A stretch of DNA of 15,213 nt from JAJUFS01 sp964599565 (GTDB taxonomy: Bacteria; Pseudomonadota; Gammaproteobacteria; Natronospirales; JAJUFS01). The stretch is from contig CAZRFE010000060.1 of assembly GCA_964599565.1 (NCBI GenBank), forward strand, positions 1-15,213, read 5' to 3'. Positions within the stretch are counted from its first letter, which is position 1. The number at the start of each line of letters is the position of its first letter. Positions 1 through 7,260 of the stretch are shown here, piece after piece. A program made the translations under genes and the position numbers. The notes beneath the pieces were generated by a model, which saw nothing but the letters and a program-made list of their open reading frames with translations, was not told the DNA's origin and made no database searches.

Positions 1-27
1 AAAAAACAACCCCCTTTTCAGGGGGTT
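1..27 (-). terminator. Rho-independent terminator of the small secreted protein gene
   Basis: Read on the minus strand, a 7-bp stem (AACCCCC paired with GGGGGTT) closes a 6-base loop and is followed by G and a run of six T at the window edge. It lies about 25 bases past the stop of the minus-strand gene that ends at 52, which is the usual place for an intrinsic terminator. Confidence 0.85.
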
Positions 28-51
28 ACTGAATTCAGTTAAAGCGAATTA

Positions 52-270
52 TCATTTTATGAGGTTCATGAAGTAATCGAGCAGGCTGGTTTCTTCCTTG
101 GTGTCCTCAAGCGTCGCCTGGCCTTCATCATCAACAGACGCCATCGCGGTCATGGTCGCGGATCCGGGGCCATCATCAAAGCTGCGGCCTGGTCCGATTT
201 CATCGGCGATAACGGGCGTTGCAACAACGAGAGCCAGAACGGCAAGCAGGGTGAAAGGAATGCGCTTCAT
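52..270 (-). CDS. Small secreted acidic protein, 72 aa, unknown function
   Basis: The 72-residue product opens with a typical Sec signal peptide: MKR, then a hydrophobic core, with likely signal peptidase cleavage after the TPVIA sequence near residue 22. That leaves a mature peptide of about 50 residues, rich in Asp, Glu, Gly and Thr, ending in a short hydrophobic stretch (LLDYFMNLIK). The ATG at 270 was chosen over an in-frame start 36 bases upstream because a GAGGAG Shine-Dalgarno lies about 6 bases before it and the signal peptide begins there. There is no cysteine and no motif I recognise. It is probably exported to the periplasm or outside. It has its own terminator, and the neighbour upstream on the same strand is the DUF6502-like gene, 83 bases away. 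Function unknown. Confidence 0.75.
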   Translation of the reverse strand: MKRIPFTLLAVLALVVATPVIADEIGPGRSFDDGPGSATMTAMASVDDEGQATLEDTKEETSLLDYFMNLIK

Positions 271-296
271 GGTCGTCTCCTCGTAGTGTGGGTCCT

Positions 297-326
297 CAGC
301 TCCCAATATTACTTAACAGGGAGCTG
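297..326. repeat. 8-bp perfect inverted repeat between two minus-strand genes
   Basis: CAGCTCCC (297-304) is repeated inverted as GGGAGCTG (319-326) around a 14-base AT-rich centre, in the 83-base gap between the DUF6502-like gene and the small secreted protein gene. No T run follows on either strand, so it is not a standard terminator. The centre holds a TAATAT-like sequence on the minus strand, so an operator overlapping a promoter for the small gene is possible, though no good -35 box is visible. Confidence 0.35.
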
Positions 327-353
327 GCTTCCCACAAAATTGAGGTGACGGTG

Positions 354-1181
354 TTACTCCTGGAAGTAGAAGCCTCCCATCCCAGCGCGAACGTATTTCT
401 TGCCCGGCAACCGCTCGCGATGGGCGAACTGCACAAGCTCCGCGTCCAGCTGGCGGCCGAAGCGGATGGTGGATTCCTGGATGAGCTGCTGGGCGTCGGC
501 GAGGTTCTCGAGCGGGATGTTGTTCTGGAACCAGATGCGCATCAGGCGCCGCTCGGACGTTTCGGCATGGGCGACGTTGAAGTCCGCGCTGCCGCCCAGC
601 GCGTTCATGACCAGGCTTACGGTGGACAGGTAGTCGTCGGCCTTCGTCCGGGGGCCGTAGACGGAATCCACGAGGACAACCGTGTCCCCGCCTTCCACGC
701 GGATGCATTCGGCGCGCAGCAGCTCGTCGAGCACGGTGCGCGGCGGCACATCGCCGCTGTAGGCGCCAACAAGCGTATGGAAGGAAGCCACGGAGTCGGT
801 GGATTTCATGGGCAGGGGCTTCGGCTTGCCCTGCTCGTCCAGGAACCGCCGGTCGTTGCGCCAGCCGGCCAGGACGCGCGCCGCGCGGTTCTGGCGCTCA
901 GTGACGACGGCGTCCCCGATCGTGTCGGTATTTCTCAGCCGCGTGACTTCCTTGCGCGACAGGCCGGACAGCAGCGCCGCGCGGGACGCGAACGGCTGGC
1001 GGCGATGCCAGAGGTTCTCCGTGCGGTAGAACTCGTCGATGAACAACCAGCGCATGAGGTCATTCGCCTGGTTCGCGGATACGCCAAGACGCATGCAAAG
1101 CCGCACGATGGGCCGGAGGATGGTTCCGAGGAACCGGAGCGCCGGGCTGAATGAGGAAAGTTCGTTGGCAACCTGCTGCAT
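354..1181 (-). CDS. DUF6502-like protein, 275 aa
   Basis: This is a soluble protein with no signal peptide or membrane span. By pattern it resembles the DUF6502 family, found widely in gammaproteobacteria and related groups. The N-terminal part (about residues 15-100: LRPIVRLCMRLGVSANQAN followed by SRKEVTRLRN) looks like the helical, possibly helix-turn-helix region of that family. The C-terminal half is a conserved region of unknown role. Family function is not established, and a DNA-binding or regulatory role is only a guess from the N-terminus. The ATG at 1181 has a GGAG Shine-Dalgarno 8 bases upstream. The length of 275 residues fits my recollection of the family. The gene is divergent from the OmpA-type gene across a 293-base region and may run on to the small secreted protein gene. 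Confidence 0.75.
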   Translation of the reverse strand: MQQVANELSSFSPALRFLGTILRPIVRLCMRLGVSANQANDLMRWLFIDEFYRTENLWHRRQPFASRAALLSGLSRKEVTRLRNTDTIGDAVVTERQNRAARVLAGWRNDRRFLDEQGKPKPLPMKSTDSVASFHTLVGAYSGDVPPRTVLDELLRAECIRVEGGDTVVLVDSVYGPRTKADDYLSTVSLVMNALGGSADFNVAHAETSERRLMRIWFQNNIPLENLADAQQLIQESTIRFGRQLDAELVQFAHRERLPGKKYVRAGMGGFYFQE

Positions 1182-1474
1182 GACTGGTACTCCTGTCCCA
1201 CTCCCGATATTCGAAATTTAACTGAAAAGCCGGGCGGTGGAAACACACATCCTGCATGCAGATGCCCGGGATGCGTGCAGGTACTCCTACTCATTATATA
1301 TAGGGCCCACGAGAGCCCCCTTCCCCGTCCACTCGCGGCGTTCCGGCAAAGCACACCTTGGGGAGTATCCCCTGCCCGGCCCGGCTAATACACGGATCAA
1401 CGCATTGTCCGTGAAGGCAAAAATTGAAAGTTTGAAGGCTGACATCGCAAAGGGGTGCCACTCAGGGGTCCGTC
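1182..1474. promoter_or_regulatory. Divergent intergenic region with candidate promoter and two palindromes
   Basis: The 293 bases separate the DUF6502-like gene (minus) from the OmpA-type gene (plus). On the minus strand a perfect TATAAT lies at 1293-1298, without a recognisable -35. Just downstream of it on that strand is an imperfect inverted repeat, CCTGCATGCA to TGCGTGCAGG (1251-1281), which could be an operator or a leader hairpin. On the plus-strand side, GGGGA-GTA-TCCCC (1360-1372) is a perfect short palindrome about 100 bases before the OmpA-type start and looks like a protein-binding site. The OmpA-type start at 1475 has AGGGG 7-8 bases upstream. No coding sequence is supported here. 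Confidence 0.35.
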
Positions 1475-2518
1475 ATGCCATGCAAGGTCTTCACGTTGCT
1501 GCTGTTGCTCGGAACAGCGCTGCCGCTGTCCGTCGCAAGCGCCGCCGACGAACGTGACGACAGCCGCTATTTCGCCTTTGAAATCAACTACGCGGATCTC
1601 GACGAGAAGCGCGACACCGAGGGCGAAGGCCTGGGCGGGAGCTTTCTCTATGGCTTCCGTATTGCCGGGAACTGGGCGCTGGAAGCGCGCCTCACCGGGC
1701 TCGTGCTCGAGCGCGGCGACGCCGGCGGAACGGACTTCTACCAGCAGGATATCGGCGTCGACGCCGTCTATCGCTTCGGCAACGGCGACTGGCGACCGTT
1801 CGCGCTGCTCGGCCTGTCCGCGATTCGCAACGACGTCGAGGACTCCGAACTGGACGACATCGGCGCGGGCGCACACGCCGGCGTCGGCCTCATCACCGTG
1901 CCGCTCGGCCATTCGGGCATGCGCCTTCGCGTCGAGGCGCGTTACGTGCACGACGAGTTTCTCGACGGCATGCAGGACGTGCGCATCGGTCTTGGCCTGC
2001 AGATTCCGCTCGGCGCGAAATCGGTTGCAGCATCCGTCACGCGTGATGGCCCGGCCGGGCCCGCGATGGATGACAGCGACAACGACGGCGTGCGCGACAG
2101 CGACGATCGGTGTCTCGACAGCCTGCCCTACGTCGAGCACGACACCGCCGGCTGCATGCAGCCTGACCAGACCATCCGCATGTATGAAGTCGCATTCAAC
2201 AACGGCACTGCGATCCTGACGACCGCGGCACGCGAAGAACTGCACCCGCTGGTGATGGCGTTGCGTCACCAGCCGGACCTGCACATTCGCATCGACGGCC
2301 ACACCGACGCCTCCGGCAGCGCGGAATCGAACCGGAAACTTTCGCTCGAACGCGCCGAAGCCGTGGCAACACACCTCGCATTGCAGGGCGTACCGACGCA
2401 GCGAATCACGGTCCGTGGTTTCGGCGAAAGCCGTCCCGTGGATTCGAACGCGACCGCCGCCGGCCGCGAACGCAACCGACGAATCGAGATCGTGCTCCTG
2501 GCGCCGCCGGGCCATTGA
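1475..2518 (+). CDS. OmpA-family outer-membrane porin with thrombospondin type 3 linker, 347 aa
   Basis: This is a three-part outer-membrane protein. Residues 1-24 form a signal peptide (cleavage near ASA-ADE). Residues about 30-182 alternate in the manner of an 8-stranded OmpA-type beta-barrel. Residues 198-227 (DDSDNDGVRDSDDRC ... AGC) are a calcium-binding TSP3-type linker. Residues about 232-343 are an OmpA C-terminal peptidoglycan-binding domain, with the diagnostic IDGHTDASGSAESNRKLS and RGFGESRPVDSNATAAGRERNRRIEI segments; Asp and Arg of this type bind diaminopimelate in the family. It probably anchors the outer membrane to peptidoglycan. The layout resembles OprF-like proteins of gammaproteobacteria. 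It is followed after 26 bases by a TSP3-repeat lipoprotein gene, so the two are probably co-transcribed. Start: ATG after AGGGG. Confidence 0.92.
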   Translation: MPCKVFTLLLLLGTALPLSVASAADERDDSRYFAFEINYADLDEKRDTEGEGLGGSFLYGFRIAGNWALEARLTGLVLERGDAGGTDFYQQDIGVDAVYRFGNGDWRPFALLGLSAIRNDVEDSELDDIGAGAHAGVGLITVPLGHSGMRLRVEARYVHDEFLDGMQDVRIGLGLQIPLGAKSVAASVTRDGPAGPAMDDSDNDGVRDSDDRCLDSLPYVEHDTAGCMQPDQTIRMYEVAFNNGTAILTTAAREELHPLVMALRHQPDLHIRIDGHTDASGSAESNRKLSLERAEAVATHLALQGVPTQRITVRGFGESRPVDSNATAAGRERNRRIEIVLLAPPGH

Positions 2519-2544
2519 GCCGCGATCATGACGGAGACCTCCAG

Positions 2545-4485
2545 ATGAAACGAATTGCGGAAATCCTGCTGCTGATGATGGCGCTGCTCGCACCGATCGG
2601 TCTTGCGGCATGCAACGCCGATGCCGTTCCCGAACAGGACACGGCCGGCAATGAAACGCCCGGCGATGACAACGGCAATCCCGGCGCCGATGACGGCGAT
2701 GACACGGGCGACAACACGAACGACAGCGATACCGACGGCGACGACATACAGGATGACTCGGACAACTGCCCCGCCGATTCGAACCGTTCGCAGTCCGACC
2801 AGGACATGGACGGCACCGGCGACGCCTGCGATGACGACATCGACGGCGATGACCTGGACAACGGCATCGACAACTGCCCGGTGACCGCGAATGCCGGACA
2901 GGAAGACCAGGATGGCGATGGCGACGGTGACGCATGCGATGACGACCAGGATGGCGACGACATCAGCAACGCCGTCGACAACTGCCCCGTACAGCCGAAC
3001 CCGGACCAGGCCGACTCCGACGATGACGGCATCGGTGACGCATGCGACAGCGACAACGATACCGATGGCGACGGCGTGGACGATGCCATGGACAACTGTC
3101 CGCGCGCACCGAACCCTTCCCAGGATGACATGGACGGCGATGGCGACGGCGATGCATGCGATAACGACATCGATGGCGACGGCGTTCCCAACGTGCCCGA
3201 CAATTGTCCGGCAACGCCGAACGGCTCGCAGCAGGACTCCGATGACGACGGCATTGGCGACGCCTGCGACGACAGCACCGATTCCGACGGCGACGGCGTC
3301 GACGATGCCGCGGACAACTGCCCCGCCGCTCCGAACGGCGACCAGGACGACAACGATGACGACGGTGCGGGCGACGCCTGCGATGACGACGACGACAACG
3401 ACGGCGTTTCCGATACCGGCGACAACTGCCGGATGACCGCGAACTCAAGCCAGGACGACAACGACAACGACGGTTTCGGCGACGCGTGCGATGGCGATGA
3501 CGACAACGACTTCCATCCCGACGAAACTGACAACTGCCCGCTCGTGTTCAATCCCTTCCAGCAAGACGATGACGACGACGGCATCGGCAATGACTGCGAC
3601 CCCGTCAACGATGAAGACAGCGATGGCGACGGCGTGGCGGACGAGGTCGACAACTGTCCCGCAACACCGAACCCCGACCAGGAAGATGCGGATGGCGACA
3701 GCATCGGTGACATCTGCGATGACGACGACGACAACGACGGCGTGAACGACGGCGAGGAAGTGCCGCCGGATGACGATGAAGAAGGCGACGAAGGCGAAGG
3801 CGATGGTGACAGCGATGATGCGATGGCATCCGCAAGCGTCATGGGCCTTCGCACTGCATACGGAAAGACGATTGCTGTCACCGGCGACAACTGCCCGCAC
3901 ACCGCGAACGCGGATCAGCGCGACAGCGACGGTGATGGCATCGGCGACGCCTGTGAACCGAAGGAAACCACCGCCTGCACGCGCCGTACACTCCGGCCCG
4001 TCGTCTTCCGCGGTTCGGAAGCCGCCATGGCGAAGCGCGTCGACGCGAGGATAGGCGGCACGTGCCCGTACTGCGCCATCGTCTCGCCGCAGCACCTGCT
4101 CGACCGCAATCCGCTCAACTCGACGCGGCTGCGCGTGCCGTTCGGCGAATCGGCATCCGCCGACATCAGCATCGAAACCGGCAGCGCGCATCCGCGCGGG
4201 GGCACGGCGGCGTTCCTTGTCTCCGATCCGGAAAACCGCATGAGTCTCGACACGCTTGAGGGACTGCGCATGTCGGTGCTGTATCGCGGCGAGGAAGTGG
4301 ATGATGCGACAGCAGCATCGGGCAGGCTGCGCCTTGCGAACGACGCGGATGGTGTGCGTGAACTGCTGCTGATGGAAACGGATGAGAAATTCGACACCGT
4401 GCGCCTTGAGATCGAAGCCGGAAAGGCCGTGCTTCGTGACATCGACGTCTACGGCGCCTGCATCGATCGAAACTCACGACGTTGA
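2545..4485 (+). CDS. Lipoprotein with ten thrombospondin type 3 repeats and a C-terminal beta-rich domain, 646 aa
   Basis: Residues 1-23 are a lipoprotein signal (hydrophobic core, lipobox LAAC, lipidated Cys23). A short Gly/Asp/Asn/Pro tether follows. Residues 61-471 hold ten TSP3 repeats, each with DNCP (once DNCR), a conserved NxxQ, a D-rich calcium loop and GDACD-like cysteine. Such repeats form rigid calcium-loaded rods in known proteins. Residues 472-646 form a separate domain with two Cys-x-x-Cys cysteines (TCPYC) and a pattern (a Gly-rich turn, then a MSLDTLEGLRMSVLYRGEEV segment, FDTVRLEIEAG, DVYGAC) that I associate with jelly-roll-like domains of bacterial surface proteins. It is probably displayed on the outer membrane. 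The ATG at 2545 was chosen over a TTG at 2515 because GGAG lies 8 bases before it and the lipoprotein signal starts there. It is extremely acidic. Confidence 0.88.
   Translation: MKRIAEILLLMMALLAPIGLAACNADAVPEQDTAGNETPGDDNGNPGADDGDDTGDNTNDSDTDGDDIQDDSDNCPADSNRSQSDQDMDGTGDACDDDIDGDDLDNGIDNCPVTANAGQEDQDGDGDGDACDDDQDGDDISNAVDNCPVQPNPDQADSDDDGIGDACDSDNDTDGDGVDDAMDNCPRAPNPSQDDMDGDGDGDACDNDIDGDGVPNVPDNCPATPNGSQQDSDDDGIGDACDDSTDSDGDGVDDAADNCPAAPNGDQDDNDDDGAGDACDDDDDNDGVSDTGDNCRMTANSSQDDNDNDGFGDACDGDDDNDFHPDETDNCPLVFNPFQQDDDDDGIGNDCDPVNDEDSDGDGVADEVDNCPATPNPDQEDADGDSIGDICDDDDDNDGVNDGEEVPPDDDEEGDEGEGDGDSDDAMASASVMGLRTAYGKTIAVTGDNCPHTANADQRDSDGDGIGDACEPKETTACTRRTLRPVVFRGSEAAMAKRVDARIGGTCPYCAIVSPQHLLDRNPLNSTRLRVPFGESASADISIETGSAHPRGGTAAFLVSDPENRMSLDTLEGLRMSVLYRGEEVDDATAASGRLRLANDADGVRELLLMETDEKFDTVRLEIEAGKAVLRDIDVYGACIDRNSRR
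2725..3957 (+). repeat. Degenerate tandem repeat encoding the TSP3 array
   Basis: The DNC codons of successive repeats begin at 2761, 2869, 2977, 3091, 3199, 3313, 3421, 3529, 3649 and 3886, giving a period of 108-120 bases (36-40 codons) for nine units. A 237-base interval follows before the tenth, caused by an acidic and then Ala/Ser-rich insertion. Codon bias toward GAC/GAT creates long spurious open frames on both strands across this stretch. Confidence 0.9.
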
Positions 4486-4496
4486 AGCGGCGGGAT

Positions 4497-4528
4497 GGAG
4501 AAACGGCCGGGTGACCGGCCGTTTCTCC
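4497..4528. terminator. Bidirectional terminator hairpin between convergent genes
   Basis: A perfect 14-bp stem (GGAGAAACGGCCGG with CCGGCCGTTTCTCC) closes a GTGA loop. It sits between the stop of the TSP3 lipoprotein gene (4485, plus) and the stop of the response regulator gene (4557, minus). A tract of three T lies inside the 3' arm on either strand, but there is no long U run after it, so termination is likely though not textbook. Confidence 0.75.
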
Positions 4529-4556
4529 ATGCAACACGTTGTTTACGCCAGCGCGT

Positions 4557-5228
4557 TTACGTCAGCAGCCCTTTCAATGCCGCATAGCGGATCAGTTCCG
4601 CGGTACGGTGCAGCTTCATCTTGCGCATGATGCGAAGCCTGTGGTTTTCCACCGTCTTCTGACGGATGTCGAGGATATCTGCAATCTCGCGCGTCGTACG
4701 TCCTTGTGCAACGAGCTGGAAGACCTGGCGCTCGCGTGCAGTAAGACGTTCGTAAGGTTCATCGGAACGCCGGCGGCGGCTTCCGCTCGCAAGATTCTCA
4801 TCGCGGCCCGTGAACACCTGCGCCGCACCCGGACCGAAGTATCCGTAGCCTTCCGCGAGCGCCGTCGCCGCTTCGGCGATGCGATCGACGGATACGTCCT
4901 TGGCAAGGAATCCGTCTGCGCCGCTCTGCATGAGAAACGAGATCAGTTCGCGCTGGTGCTGCACGGTGAGTATGAGCACCTTCGTCTCGGGAGAGACTTC
5001 CTTCACCTGCCGCACGATCTCGATTCCGCTCATGCTCGGCATCGCGATATCCAGCACGAGAAGATCCGGCTTGTGCTCCTCGCACAACCGGACAGTCTCC
5101 GCGCCATCGTTCGCTTCGGCGATTACCCTGAGGCCGTTCTTGTCCCGGAACAGCTGGACAATTCCATAGCGGACGATCGGGAAAGGATCTGCTACTACAA
5201 CTTCTGCCGCCTTGGCCACTGTGGCCAT
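4557..5228 (-). CDS. NarL/FixJ-family response regulator with LuxR-type DNA-binding domain, 223 aa
   Basis: This is a two-component transcriptional regulator. The receiver domain (residues about 9-125) has phosphoacceptor Asp60 in LLVLDIAMPSMSG, switch Thr88 and conserved Lys110 (LAKD). In the acidic pocket Asp14 is kept, but the adjacent position is Pro15 (ADPFP) where many relatives have Asp. A linker with an Arg-rich patch (about 140-159) leads to a LuxR-type helix-turn-helix (160-223: LTARERQVFQLVAQG, EIADILDIRQKTVENHR). The ATG at 5228 is preferred because the receiver starts normally from there. A TTG 18 bases upstream and an out-of-frame ATG nearby are alternatives, and the GAGG site is about 10 bases from the chosen ATG. 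No sensor kinase is adjacent. It is divergent from the hydrolase/epimerase operon, which it could control, but that is inference. Confidence 0.9.
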   Translation of the reverse strand: MATVAKAAEVVVADPFPIVRYGIVQLFRDKNGLRVIAEANDGAETVRLCEEHKPDLLVLDIAMPSMSGIEIVRQVKEVSPETKVLILTVQHQRELISFLMQSGADGFLAKDVSVDRIAEAATALAEGYGYFGPGAAQVFTGRDENLASGSRRRRSDEPYERLTARERQVFQLVAQGRTTREIADILDIRQKTVENHRLRIMRKMKLHRTAELIRYAALKGLLT

Positions 5229-5518
5229 AGAGATACATCCTCGCAATCGTGGCGGTCGGCGGCGAATCGTGCCGTCGTTCGCGACCGCAGAAAACCTGTT
5301 GTCAGGTTACCTGCTTCACGCGCTTGCAGTATCCGGACATGGCTGTATCAACAAGGGTTTACGACGGTTTTCTGAAGTCAGTCAAACCGCGCGATCACCG
5401 CTAGATATAACGCTGTATTGCCCGTGCGATTCCTGGGCGGTATCCCTATGCGCGTATCCGCAACCGACAGAACACGGCCACGCGCCGCGAACAGATTCGC
5501 ATCCACATCAGGGTATTC
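5229..5518. promoter_or_regulatory. Divergent intergenic region between response regulator and hydrolase operon
   Basis: This 290-base stretch must hold the promoters of the response regulator (minus) and of the hydrolase operon (plus). It contains an inverted repeat AACCTG-TTGT-CAGGTT (5293-5308) that could be an operator. A TATAAC at 5406-5411 is a candidate plus-strand -10, with no convincing -35. The first operon gene has only a weak AGGG site before its ATG. No open frame here looks coding. Confidence 0.35.
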
Positions 5519-6304
5519 ATGCTCATTGAATCATTTCATGCAGGACGACGCGGACAACGGCGTTACTGCAGTCTGCATCATCCGGCAACGGGACTCATGC
5601 GTTCGACAGGCATCGTGCTGTGTCACCCGCTCGGCAATGAATATTTCAGATCGCACCGAACCTACATAAGGCTCGCCGACCGGCTCGCGCAGTTCGGCTT
5701 TCCCGTGATGCGTTTCGATTATGCAGGCACGGGCGATGCCGAAGGCAGCGAGTGCCACGCGCGTCTTCGGGAATGGGTGCAGGATGCGATCGACGCCGCC
5801 GATGGCCTGCGCGCACGCGAATCGCTTTCGCGCATTGCGCTCGCCGGCATGCGCTTCGGCGCAACGATCTCGGCGCTTGCGGCGTCGCAGATCGAGTCCG
5901 CATGTCTCCTCTTTCTCTGGGACCCTGTGGAAGACGGCGCACAGTACATCGAACAGCAGTTGCGCCTGCACGCCTCCATGCTGCGCGACCTCCAGCGCTT
6001 TCCGCGGTCACGGCAGGACACCACCGCCGGTGAAGACACCGTCGAACTCGTCGGCGCGCGTTACGCCGCAACACTGCTTGACGATATCCGCGCCATCCAG
6101 CAAGACGATGCTGCGATGCCTTCCATCAGGGACATCATCGTCGCGCAGCACGCCCCGCGCGCCCGGCGCGCTGCGGCATCCGTTCATGAAATAGAACTGC
6201 ACAAGGATTACGGCTGGAAGGACGCACGGCGCATCGAGGAATCCATCGTCGACGGCAAAACCCTTCACCGTGCGGTCGCAATGATCAACGAGGTGGCCGC
6301 ATGA
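5519..6304 (+). CDS. Alpha/beta-hydrolase-fold protein lacking the serine nucleophile, 261 aa
   Basis: The N-terminal half has clear alpha/beta-hydrolase marks: GIVLCHPLGNEYFRSHR (31-47, the loop next to the oxyanion hole) and FPVMRFDYAGTGDAEG (61-76). The nucleophile elbow, usually G-x-S-x-G, reads G110-M-R112-F-G114, so Arg stands where Ser should be. A WDP motif (134-136) follows. I see no obvious catalytic His near the C-terminus. From memory this pattern matches the second of the two hydrolase-like proteins found beside exosortase A/exopolysaccharide loci (the group called hydrolase 2, exosortase A system-associated). The role is unknown, and it may be non-catalytic or work with its partner. 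It is the first gene of the operon and its stop overlaps the next start (ATGA). No signal peptide, so cytoplasmic. Confidence 0.82.
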   Translation: MLIESFHAGRRGQRRYCSLHHPATGLMRSTGIVLCHPLGNEYFRSHRTYIRLADRLAQFGFPVMRFDYAGTGDAEGSECHARLREWVQDAIDAADGLRARESLSRIALAGMRFGATISALAASQIESACLLFLWDPVEDGAQYIEQQLRLHASMLRDLQRFPRSRQDTTAGEDTVELVGARYAATLLDDIRAIQQDDAAMPSIRDIIVAQHAPRARRAAASVHEIELHKDYGWKDARRIEESIVDGKTLHRAVAMINEVAA

Positions 6305-7260
6305 ACGAGACGCCGCTGAGATTCGGCAGCGGCGAACATCTCGCCGGCATGCTCGTCCAGCCAGAACCCGCGCTGTCGTTCGACAATCGCGCGGTTGTCA
6401 TCTTCATCACCGCCGGGCTCCTGCACAAGCCAGGCCCCTACCGGCTCTACGTCGAACTGTCGCGCATGCTCGCTGCAACCGGCATTGCATCGCTGCGCTT
6501 CGATCTTTCGGGCATCGGTGAAAGCGCACCGCGCCGCGACGACCACGGCGCGGAGATGACCGCCGTCTGCGATGTTCGCGACGCCATGGATGCCATGCAG
6601 GAATCACTCGCCTGCGAGCGCTTCGTACTGGCCGGTCTTTGCAGCGGTGCGGAAGTCGCACACCGCGCTGCCGTCACCGATGCGCGCGTGCGCGGAATCG
6701 TCGCGATGGACGGATTCATTCCGCGCACGGCGAGATTCTACCTGCACCACTACCTGCCGCGGATGCTGAGCGCGCGCAAATGGGCGGGATTCATCGCGGG
6801 CGTCGGGCGGCGCCTCACGCGCAACGCGCGCGGCGGCGTGAACGCGGAAGACGCATCGCTTGCGTTCTGGGAAGGCGCCATCCGCGACCGCGACGAAATG
6901 GCGCGGGAACTCGACCTCCTGTGCGCGCGCGATGTCAGGCAGCTGCAGATATTCTCCGGTGGATCCGGCGACTGCAGCTATGCACGCCAGTTTCACGATG
7001 CATTCCGCGACGTCGGCTTCCGCGGCCTGGTGGATGTCCGTCACTTCGCGGACGCCGATCACATGTACATCCTGCGCGAGGATCGCCTGCAGCTCATGCG
7101 CACCGTCACGCACTGGCTGCGCGAAAACTTCAGCCGTCTTCCCGCCGTACACACGCCGGCTGTCCTGCATCTCCAGGGCCGCGGCAGACACACCGCAACA
7201 GCACCTCTTGCGACAACCGGAAACTCCGCGCAGATCGCGGCAAGGAGAAACAGCGAATGA
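6301..7260 (+). CDS. Alpha/beta-hydrolase-fold protein with cysteine at the nucleophile position, 319 aa
   Basis: This is a second alpha/beta-hydrolase-fold protein, overlapping the first by ATGA, with GAGG 7 bases before its start. Marks: IFITAGLLHKPGPYRLYVEL (34-53), IASLRFDLSGIGES (62-75), the nucleophile elbow G112-L-C114-S-G116 with Cys in place of Ser, and a likely catalytic His254 in DADHMY. A Cys nucleophile could still support acyl transfer or thioester hydrolysis. The pattern fits the partner hydrolase (hydrolase 1 type) of exosortase A/exopolysaccharide loci, again from memory of the family. The last 40 residues are a Thr/Ala/Arg-rich tail with no match I recognise. Neighbours suggest work on a sugar polymer or an activated acyl group attached to it; this is inference. 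Confidence 0.82.
   Translation: MNETPLRFGSGEHLAGMLVQPEPALSFDNRAVVIFITAGLLHKPGPYRLYVELSRMLAATGIASLRFDLSGIGESAPRRDDHGAEMTAVCDVRDAMDAMQESLACERFVLAGLCSGAEVAHRAAVTDARVRGIVAMDGFIPRTARFYLHHYLPRMLSARKWAGFIAGVGRRLTRNARGGVNAEDASLAFWEGAIRDRDEMARELDLLCARDVRQLQIFSGGSGDCSYARQFHDAFRDVGFRGLVDVRHFADADHMYILREDRLQLMRTVTHWLRENFSRLPAVHTPAVLHLQGRGRHTATAPLATTGNSAQIAARRNSE

Noticed and set aside
2526..3902. 458-codon open frame antisense to the TSP3 lipoprotein, very Ser/Pro-rich
   Set aside because: It is the reverse reading of the GAC/GAT-rich repeats, has no ribosome site or domain, and the plus-strand frame has a lipoprotein signal and ten clear TSP3 repeats.
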